64,000 nt of DNA from Clostridia bacterium (GTDB lineage: Bacteria; Bacillota; Clostridia; Oscillospirales; CAG-272). The notes under the pieces were generated by a model. It was not told the origin of the DNA. It worked only from the letters and a program-made list of their open reading frames with translations, and did not search any database. Positions 57,848 to 64,000 of this stretch are shown piece by piece (position 1 is the stretch's first letter; every line of letters starts with the position of its first letter). Made by a program: the position numbers and the translations under genes. The stretch is taken from contig JAFTVG010000032.1 in the NCBI GenBank assembly GCA_017465885.1, forward strand, positions 1-64,000, written 5' to 3'.

Positions 57848-58557
57848 ACATCACCCCCGAAAAGAAAACGAACAAAAAAAGCCCCGCCGCCCTTTTGGAA
57901 GGGCTTGCCCACCGCATTTTCGATGAGAAAGCCCCCAAGCAAAAGAAAAGCAAGGAGAAAACGCCCCGCTCGGAGTTTACCTCCTTTCTGCTGTCGTTAG
58001 GTATCTTTGCCCCACTTTTTGCCCTTCTTCTGCCCCTTTTCGTTCTGTTTTTCACAGACGACCACGTGGTTGTCACCGACTCTTTTGACCTGATCGCAGG
58101 ATACGTAAAGGTCTTTACCAAGGGTCTGGGCGGACTTTGCCCCGCTCTCTTCTCCCTTGGCGCATGGGCTCTGCTTTTGGGGCTCATCCGCCTGATCTTC
58201 AAAAAGAAGGTAAAGAAGCACTGCATCACCAAAACCACCGTCCTTTCGGTAACGGCAGGACTCTGCGCCTCGGCAGGCGTTTACGGAGCGGTCAGCGCGG
58301 TGCTTTCCTTCATCACCCAAAGCTCCCACAACCGCCATCCCCTTGGCATCGGGGTGGGGATCCTGCTGGTGCTTGCCGCCCTTGCAGGACTGATCGTCTG
58401 TCTGGCGCTTTATATTTTGACCCGCATCAAAAGGTTCACTTGGGCAGGTCTTGCCTTCGATCTGCTCACCGTCATCCTTAGTGCCTTTTCCCTCTTTTCG
58501 CTGGGCGGCGTGGCAGAGCATCTGCTTTCGGTAGCTGTCCACCTGATGGGTTGGTAA
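57844..58557 (+). CDS. membrane protein with four helices
   Basis: A 237-residue protein. Residues 1-45 are basic and soluble (KKSPAALLEGLAHRIF, then KQKKSKEK), four to five helices lie at about 50-72, 95-118, 128-155, 165-190 and 205-230. No motif or family recognised. It is the last gene of the operon, followed by a strong terminator. Confidence 0.75.
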   Translation: MNITPEKKTNKKSPAALLEGLAHRIFDEKAPKQKKSKEKTPRSEFTSFLLSLGIFAPLFALLLPLFVLFFTDDHVVVTDSFDLIAGYVKVFTKGLGGLCPALFSLGAWALLLGLIRLIFKKKVKKHCITKTTVLSVTAGLCASAGVYGAVSAVLSFITQSSHNRHPLGIGVGILLVLAALAGLIVCLALYILTRIKRFTWAGLAFDLLTVILSAFSLFSLGGVAEHLLSVAVHLMGW

Positions 58558-58633
58558 GCCCCTCTTCCCTTTAAATACGCACTTTTCCTCCAAAATAGAT
58601 TACTGCAAACCCCAAACAGTCTTTTCGACAGAC

Positions 58634-58673
58634 AAAAAAACGACTTTGACCTCACGGTCAAAGTCGTTTTTTT
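58634..58673. terminator. bidirectional terminator
   Basis: AAAAAAACGACTTTGACC and complement, loop TCAC, with A and T runs; ends both the DUF4173 operon and the GH97 gene. Confidence 0.92.
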
Positions 58674-58700
58674 AATTGATCAGTTTTTCAGATCCTCGCT

Positions 58701-61700
58701 TTATGCGTTTCTTCTCTTCTTCGAAATCAGAAGGATCAGCCCGCCCATGCTCATCACTGCAACGAGCAGAAGGAGTGCGGTGCCATCGCCGGTTACGGGA
58801 GGCTCAACGGGAGGCTCTACAGGAGGATCTACAGGAGGATCTACAGGAGGATCCACGGGGGGATCCACGGGATCGTCTTCCACCACCTTCACGGTCACGC
58901 CCGCTCTCATACCGTTTGCCGTTGCAAATACAAGGTATTCGCCTGCGGTGTTCAGATCAAGACCGTCGGTGATCCACTGTACTGCCACGTCAGAGGTCTT
59001 GCCGGTGTTGTAGTAAAGGGGCAGCTTTTCGGGAAGTCCTGCGCTCTCAGCGCCCTTCTTCACCCGGATCACGGCGGGAGCCAGCAGCTGGCAGCCCTCC
59101 TCCTCGGGGATGAAGGGGATCAGCTCACCGTTTACGGTGAAGTTCTTGTAGGTCACCTGCTTCTCTGCGCCGTAAGAGCCCGATCTTGCAATCAGGCCGA
59201 TCTTCAGATCCTTTGCGCCTGCCACCGAGGCAGAGGTGAGCTCGGAGATCTTGGTCCAGCTTTCGCCGTCGTAGCTGTAATAGCCGATGAAGTTGTTTCC
59301 TTCCTTCACGAGCTTTAAGAAGGCGTTGGCGTTTGCCTTGCTTTCGGGAGTGTGCTTTTCCACGTAGGTGTTGGTGTAGGTGGAGATGCAGAAGACATTG
59401 GTTCCGGTGAAGTAGGAGTGGTGACGTCTTTCAACGGCGATCAGATTTTCGTCGTTGGCATATGCCACCAAGCCCACAGACTGGAAGTCCTTCGTCAGAC
59501 CGCCCGATACCTCCACGATCACCTCAAAGTCGCCGTCGGGCGCATCGGTCAGCACCAGATTCTTGATCTGGTTGTTGATGTCGCCGGTTAAGATGGTCAG
59601 CTTCAGGGTGGTGGGAGCGGAGGGAGAAAGCACGGGAGCCTTGTCCCCGCCCGTGGGATTGATCACTTCCCAAATGCCGCTGTCGGCAGACTGCTCGGTG
59701 TATACCGCGATCACGGCGGTCTCGGTCTTGCCTGCCTTGCTCGTCATAGTCAGGGCGGTCACGCCGGGGGCGATACCGGTCACGGTACCGTCTGCCGATA
59801 CGGTTGCAATATTCTCGTTGCCGATCTTGTAGGAAATGTCGGTCATCTTGCCGCCGCCCAGGATCTTGCCTGCCACTACGGTCACGGTACGGCTGACCTT
59901 TACGGGGTAATACGCCATACCGTAGTCCTCATCGCCGTTGTAGACCCGCACCTCTACCGTTGCAGAAACGCCTGCGGCGGGGCTTGCATAGCTGATGGTG
60001 GTCACGCCGGGCGCCTTTGCGGTCACGGTGCCGTCATCGGCGATCACCGCCACCGAAGGATCGCTGTAAACGATCTGCAGGTCGGTGAGATCGGCATTGG
60101 CAGGAGTCACGGTGAAGTTCACCTTGAAGGTGTCGCCCGTCTTCACGGTGACCACAGACTTGTCTGCCTCAATGGAGGTGGGCAGCTTTGCGCTGTCCTT
60201 GGGCAGCAGCATCACGGTCACGCCGCCCTGCTTGCCCATATGAAGGGTGATCTCGTCGTTCTTCTTCACCTTCAGGCTTCTGACGGCGATATCGTTTCTG
60301 CCCTCGCCGTCCTCGTAGATCACGGCGATGTATTCCTCTCCCTCGGCAAGGAAGTCAAGGGTCACGGGCACGTCAGCCGCACTCTGGGTCACGCCGCCCA
60401 TATACCAGTTCTCGCCCTGACGGCGCGCCAAAACGGTGTAGCCCGCCACGCTGCCGTCCACGAATTCCAGCTCATCGAAATGAGTGGGCAGGTTCTTCAA
60501 GAAGAACTTCACGTTGCTCTCGTAGTAGGTCTCGGGGTTGCTTGCCATACAAGGCATACCCGATTCAAAGACGATGTTTAACGCCAGCTGCTGTGCGGCG
60601 GTGGTGGTGGAGGAGGGAGTGGGATAAAGGTGGGGAGTGATGTCCATCGCACCGGTCACGCCTCTGGTGTAGGGCCAGATGGTGGTATCGGTGGACCATA
60701 CGCCGCCGTATTCCTGTCCCTTTAAGGACTCTCTGTTGATGATGTTGGGCCAACGGGAAATTTCACCGGTGGGCTTGTTGAAGCCGTGTACGTTGACGAT
60801 CAGCTTCTCCTCAAGACACTTGTCGTAGATGCGCTCCATGATCTCGATGCGGTCTACGCCCTCGGACTCGATGAAGTCCACCTTGATGCCCTTGATGCCC
60901 TTGTCTGCCCACTCTTCAAGGAGTGACAGCTCTTCCACGGTGTCAAGGTCTCTCATCTTGACCCAAGCAACGAAGTAAACGTCCCGCTCTGCGGCGTAGT
61001 CTACCAGATCGTCGAAGTAGTCAAAATAGCCCTCGTATACCTTACCGGGGGTGGTGGCGCCGGGCTGCCAGCCCTCGTCAAGGATCAGATAGGTCCAACC
61101 CATCTCGTGGGCAAGATCCACGTATTTCTTCAGAGTGGATTCGGTTCTCTGTCCCTGGAAGCCCTCGGACAGCCACATCCAGGCGGTCACGCCGGGTCTG
61201 ATCCAGGAATAATCGCCCTCTGCTCTTTCGTTTAAGTTTTCGATCAGGTCGTTTTCAACGATGGTCTCCAGATCCCCCACCACGCCGTATCTCCAGGGGG
61301 AGGTAAAGGCGGGGTCAAGGGTGACCTTCACGCTGCTTGCCGCCATGGGAGCGGGATGCAGCTCTAAGGCTCTGCCGCCGATGCCCTTTAAGAGCGAGCC
61401 GTAATACAGATCCCCAAACAGATCCGCCTCGTTGATCAGGGTGTACAGCCCGTCGTCCACACGGACAAGAGATGCAAAGGCAAGATACTTGCCGTTGGTG
61501 GCGTCCACGGTGTATGCGGGGAAGCCCGACTCATAGGAATATCCGTTTTTCAGGCTGTCCTGACCAAGCTCGGATGCCCAGATGGTGGAGCCGGCGGGGA
61601 AGGTGAAGTTGGTCACTTCGTCGGTGAAGGTGATGGTGGTCTGATTGCCGCTTTTTGCCTCGATCTCGGTTCTGTAGGCAAAGCCGTCGTCGTAGGCACG

Positions 61701-62831
61701 CAGGATCACGGTGAAATAGTAGTCGCCGCAGGCGAATTTCACAGACTGCTCCTTGCAGTAATCGTGGCCCTCGCTATAGCTGCCCGAATACTTCTTGTAG
61801 CTCTCGTTGACGGTCTTTGCGGTGGACTTGGATACGTAGGTGAAGTCCTTGACGAAGTTCACGTCGCCCTTGAAGCCGATCACGGAGGGCTCAACGACCG
61901 TCTTGCCGTCGGTAAATACCGAGTAGCGCAGTCCGTTTGCGGTGTTTTCAAGAAGAATCTGTACCTTGCCCTCGGGAGAAGCCAGAAGGAAGGACTTTTC
62001 GGAGTTTTTGCCGATGCAGTTGACCTTTACCTCAGCCGTGGCGGTCTTGCCGTCCTTGACTGCCTTCACGGTCACGGTCGCCGCACCCTCGCCCTTTGCC
62101 GTGACCGTACCGTCTGCGGAAACGGTGGCAATGGCGGTGTTGGAGGAGGTGAAGCTCATCTTCAGCTTGCTTGCTGCAATTTCCTCGCCCTTAAAGGACA
62201 GGGCAGTAAAGTCGATCTTGGCACTCTCCCCCTCGGCAAGGACCGAAACGGGCAGGCTTGCTTCGACAGAATTCAAGAGATCGCCCACGGAAGGGTCTAA
62301 AACCAGCTTGGCATCACACCAAACGGTGTGATCGGCGTAGTTGCTGCCGTCTGCCTGGGTGGTGATCAGAGAAAGCTTTTCCGTGCCCTCGGGAATGGTC
62401 ACGCGGATGAACTCTGCAGGAGATGCAAATTTCAAAATACCCGATTTGTAGATGGACACGCCGTCTGCCTTCACCTCAAAGTCGGCGGAAGCATAGTCCT
62501 CGTATCCCTGATTGCCCTCGTTGATGCCGATGTAGGCAGTCAGCTCGGTGGCGGGGATATCGGTGATATCGTATTCGATCAGCGAATCAACGTGGGCAAA
62601 CAGACCCTTTTCAAAGGTGATGGGGTCGCCTCCGTTGTTCAGCTTCAGCGTGCCGCCGTTTAAATTCTCGTCGTAATGCACGCTGTTCCAGCCTGCCGTT
62701 GCCACGGTGGGAGTCAGGTCGCTGAGGTAAATGGTGGGCTCCTCGGCAGAACCGCCGAAGCAAAGCGCACTCACCGTCAGCACCACTGCCGCCAAAGCAA
62801 GGATCGCAGTCAAGATTTTACTCTTTTTCAT
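58701..62831 (-). CDS. multidomain GH97 glycoside hydrolase, wall-anchored
   Basis: A 1376-residue secreted enzyme. Signal peptide 1-29; NPCBM-type sugar-binding module about 33-180 (GLFAHVDSLIEYDI); Big2 domain about 190-272; GH97 N-domain about 280-500; catalytic barrel about 520-790 with TYLILDEGWQ, IKVDFIES (Asp652) and NRESLKGQE (Glu701); GH97 C-domain to about 895; two Big2 domains about 905-1080; a concanavalin-like module about 1085-1255 with YYSYDGESWTK; an Ig-like part; a PPVDPPVEPP linker; and PPVTGD plus a final helix with KKRRNA, a sortase-type anchor. GH97 members act on alpha-glucans or alpha-galactosides; Asp652 favours a retaining, galactosidase-like type, but this needs an alignment. 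Confidence 0.88.
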   Translation of the reverse strand: MKKSKILTAILALAAVVLTVSALCFGGSAEEPTIYLSDLTPTVATAGWNSVHYDENLNGGTLKLNNGGDPITFEKGLFAHVDSLIEYDITDIPATELTAYIGINEGNQGYEDYASADFEVKADGVSIYKSGILKFASPAEFIRVTIPEGTEKLSLITTQADGSNYADHTVWCDAKLVLDPSVGDLLNSVEASLPVSVLAEGESAKIDFTALSFKGEEIAASKLKMSFTSSNTAIATVSADGTVTAKGEGAATVTVKAVKDGKTATAEVKVNCIGKNSEKSFLLASPEGKVQILLENTANGLRYSVFTDGKTVVEPSVIGFKGDVNFVKDFTYVSKSTAKTVNESYKKYSGSYSEGHDYCKEQSVKFACGDYYFTVILRAYDDGFAYRTEIEAKSGNQTTITFTDEVTNFTFPAGSTIWASELGQDSLKNGYSYESGFPAYTVDATNGKYLAFASLVRVDDGLYTLINEADLFGDLYYGSLLKGIGGRALELHPAPMAASSVKVTLDPAFTSPWRYGVVGDLETIVENDLIENLNERAEGDYSWIRPGVTAWMWLSEGFQGQRTESTLKKYVDLAHEMGWTYLILDEGWQPGATTPGKVYEGYFDYFDDLVDYAAERDVYFVAWVKMRDLDTVEELSLLEEWADKGIKGIKVDFIESEGVDRIEIMERIYDKCLEEKLIVNVHGFNKPTGEISRWPNIINRESLKGQEYGGVWSTDTTIWPYTRGVTGAMDITPHLYPTPSSTTTAAQQLALNIVFESGMPCMASNPETYYESNVKFFLKNLPTHFDELEFVDGSVAGYTVLARRQGENWYMGGVTQSAADVPVTLDFLAEGEEYIAVIYEDGEGRNDIAVRSLKVKKNDEITLHMGKQGGVTVMLLPKDSAKLPTSIEADKSVVTVKTGDTFKVNFTVTPANADLTDLQIVYSDPSVAVIADDGTVTAKAPGVTTISYASPAAGVSATVEVRVYNGDEDYGMAYYPVKVSRTVTVVAGKILGGGKMTDISYKIGNENIATVSADGTVTGIAPGVTALTMTSKAGKTETAVIAVYTEQSADSGIWEVINPTGGDKAPVLSPSAPTTLKLTILTGDINNQIKNLVLTDAPDGDFEVIVEVSGGLTKDFQSVGLVAYANDENLIAVERRHHSYFTGTNVFCISTYTNTYVEKHTPESKANANAFLKLVKEGNNFIGYYSYDGESWTKISELTSASVAGAKDLKIGLIARSGSYGAEKQVTYKNFTVNGELIPFIPEEEGCQLLAPAVIRVKKGAESAGLPEKLPLYYNTGKTSDVAVQWITDGLDLNTAGEYLVFATANGMRAGVTVKVVEDDPVDPPVDPPVDPPVDPPVEPPVEPPVTGDGTALLLLVAVMSMGGLILLISKKRRNA
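58798..58869 (-). repeat. 12-bp tandem repeat, 6 units, Pro-rich linker
   Basis: Six in-frame 12-bp units (GGAGGATCTACA and variants) encode the PPVD/PPVE spacer before the anchor of the GH97 protein. Confidence 0.9.
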
Positions 62832-62913
62832 AGTCGTTCTCCTCTTTGTTATTCTTCCCTGTTTTAAAGAAGGGGAAGTGCTTCTGAAAACGGGATCTCC
62901 CGTTAAAGCCCTT

Positions 62914-64000
62914 TTAATTGCCCGACAGATAGTTCAACAGCGCGGTCACGTCGGAAATGGATTCCTTACCGTCGCCGTCCAGGTCGGCGGTTGCCTCTTT
63001 GATCAGTGCGCCCTCAGCGCCCGACAGATGGTTCAAGAGCACGGTCACGTCGGAAATGGACTCCTTGCCGTCGCCGTCCAGGTCCCATCCCACAACGAGA
63101 AGCGCCTTCACGGTAAGACCGTCCACGCTGCCCTCGATTTCGTAAACACCGGGACGGGTGAGGTCTGCTCCTTGGGTGTTCCACTCCACTGCCTGCTCTT
63201 CAAAGATGCCCGACTCCATATAGCAGAGCAGCGCTTCGGGAAGTGCCGATGCCTCTGCGCCCACGGGAAGTCTGTAGATCTCTTCGCCGTATGCGACACA
63301 CGCCTTATCCGCCACACAGAAGGGGATCAGGGTGCCGTTGTAGTAAAACTCGCTGTAGGTGCCCCGCTTGTCAGAGCCGTAAGAGCCCGATCTTGCAATG
63401 AGTCCCACCTTCAGGCTTTCGCAAGAGCCTACCGTGACGTTTTCCTGAGGATCTGCCACAGCCGTCCAGCTCTCGCCGTCGTAGCTGTAGTAGCCGGTGA
63501 ACTTGTTGCCCTCCTTCACCAGTCTGACCCACGCCGCGGCATCCTTATCGGTGTCTGCCACGTAGGGCTCGTAGCCGCCGTTTTCATAATCGGTGAGGCA
63601 GAAGACGTTGCCGCCGAAATAGGAGTGGCTTCTGCGCTCCATTGCCACGCCGTTTTCGGCGTTGGCATAGGCAACCAGACCGATGGATTCAAAATCTTGT
63701 GAAAGACCGCCGCTGACCTTGACGCGGATATCGAAATCCTCGGTGGCGGGGGTCAAAAGAACCATATTGGAAATGGTCCTGCCCGCGCCGAAGTCGCCGG
63801 TGGGAATGCCGATGACTGCGGTGGTGCCGTCAAAGGACGGGGTGTCGCCGTTGGGATTGACGATCTGCCAGGTGTCCTCGTCAAAGGCGTTCATCTTGTC
63901 GGAGAAGACCTGCAGGATAAAGCGCTGGCTCTCATCACCCTTGGTGGCAGTCACCGAGGTGATACCGGGCTTGATACCGGTCACAAGACCCTTTTCATCC
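62914..64000 (-). CDS. dockerin-bearing modular secreted protein, N-terminus beyond the right edge
   Basis: The frame is open to 64000, so only the last about 361 residues are seen. In order: the end of a Big2 domain (GLVTGIKPGITSVTATKG), a concanavalin-like module closely matching that of the GH97 protein (SIGLVAYANAENGVAMERRS; YYSYDGESWTAV; LKVGLIARSGSYG), an Ig-like part, and a type-I dockerin with two copies of DLDGDGKESISDVT at the C-terminus. The dockerin would dock the enzyme onto a cohesin. No cohesin is in this window. The missing N-terminal part probably holds a catalytic domain, perhaps another glycosidase. It is 82 bp upstream of the GH97 gene. Confidence 0.85.
   Translation of the reverse strand, partial: DEKGLVTGIKPGITSVTATKGDESQRFILQVFSDKMNAFDEDTWQIVNPNGDTPSFDGTTAVIGIPTGDFGAGRTISNMVLLTPATEDFDIRVKVSGGLSQDFESIGLVAYANAENGVAMERRSHSYFGGNVFCLTDYENGGYEPYVADTDKDAAAWVRLVKEGNKFTGYYSYDGESWTAVADPQENVTVGSCESLKVGLIARSGSYGSDKRGTYSEFYYNGTLIPFCVADKACVAYGEEIYRLPVGAEASALPEALLCYMESGIFEEQAVEWNTQGADLTRPGVYEIEGSVDGLTVKALLVVGWDLDGDGKESISDVTVLLNHLSGAEGALIKEATADLDGDGKESISDVTALLNYLSGN

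Noticed and set aside
62926-63085. Direct repeat as a mobile-element signature
   Set aside because: The repeat is the two-fold dockerin motif inside a coding frame.

Overview
This 64 kb window looks like a chromosomal segment of an endospore-forming member of the Bacillota, most likely class Clostridia, perhaps a gut-type Oscillospirales or Christensenellales relative (lineage inferred, no marker phylogeny done). The reasons are a SpoIIR sporulation gene, the paired RNases J and Y with YmdB beside RNase Y, strong AAGGAGG-type ribosome-binding sites, lipoproteins with classical lipoboxes, an LTA-synthase-type enzyme, a DUF2975 plus small XRE pair, and uniform sigma-A promoters (TTGnnn, 17 bp, TATACT). 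Protein-coding density is high. I saw no rRNA, tRNA, CRISPR array, transposase, integrase or phage gene.

Layout. 1-4.3 kb: a lipoprotein cut by the left edge, spoIIR, and a sugar nucleotidyltransferase fused to a degenerate phosphomannomutase. 4.4-9.0 kb: RNase J behind a long leader, a membrane-anchored foldase-like protein and a cell-wall amidase. 9.1-11.98 kb: a thiamine operon (TPP riboswitch, thiT, thiN) that also carries an SGNH-hydrolase lipoprotein. 12-20 kb: small lipoproteins and membrane proteins, UPF0316, a MATE exporter, a PNPOx-like flavoprotein, DUF4186, and an AT-rich XRE-helical-repeat regulator that looks acquired. 20.6-23.4 kb: a peroxiredoxin, a MITE-like repeat, and a three-gene cassette of a HypA-like protein lacking its zinc domain, a cysteine-rich Fe-S protein, and HypB.

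23.5-31.1 kb: small envelope and regulatory genes (LytTR-DUF3021, CPBP protease, XRE regulator, CrtO-like acyltransferase, VWA protein, MATE exporter, macrodomain protein). 31.3-36.3 kb: RNase Y, YmdB, a DUF1836 regulator with an operator-like dyad in its promoter, and a flotillin. 37-48.4 kb: carbohydrate and envelope functions: a large lipoprotein with a split six-hairpin glycosidase-like domain, LTA synthase, a thioesterase, and a carbohydrate ABC transporter whose operon begins with an M48-like peptidase. 50.5-54.4 kb: D-amino-acid transaminase, alanine racemase and ArgS. 54.6-58.6 kb: a five-gene membrane operon led by DUF2975-XRE. 58.7-64 kb: two modular secreted proteins, a wall-anchored GH97 enzyme and a dockerin-bearing paralogue cut by the right edge.

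The genes suggest an anaerobic polysaccharide user: secreted glycosidases supply oligosaccharides to the ABC transporter, while the alr-dat pair, amidase and LTA synthase maintain the wall, and RNases J and Y, both flanked by structured untranslated RNA, run mRNA decay. The least explained parts are the HypA/Fe-S/HypB cassette without any hydrogenase or urease nearby, the interrupted glycosidase lipoprotein, the swapped attachment modules of the GH97/dockerin pair, and several nested regulatory structures (terminator loop holding a promoter, attenuator-like leader, dyad operators, a MITE-like repeat family).
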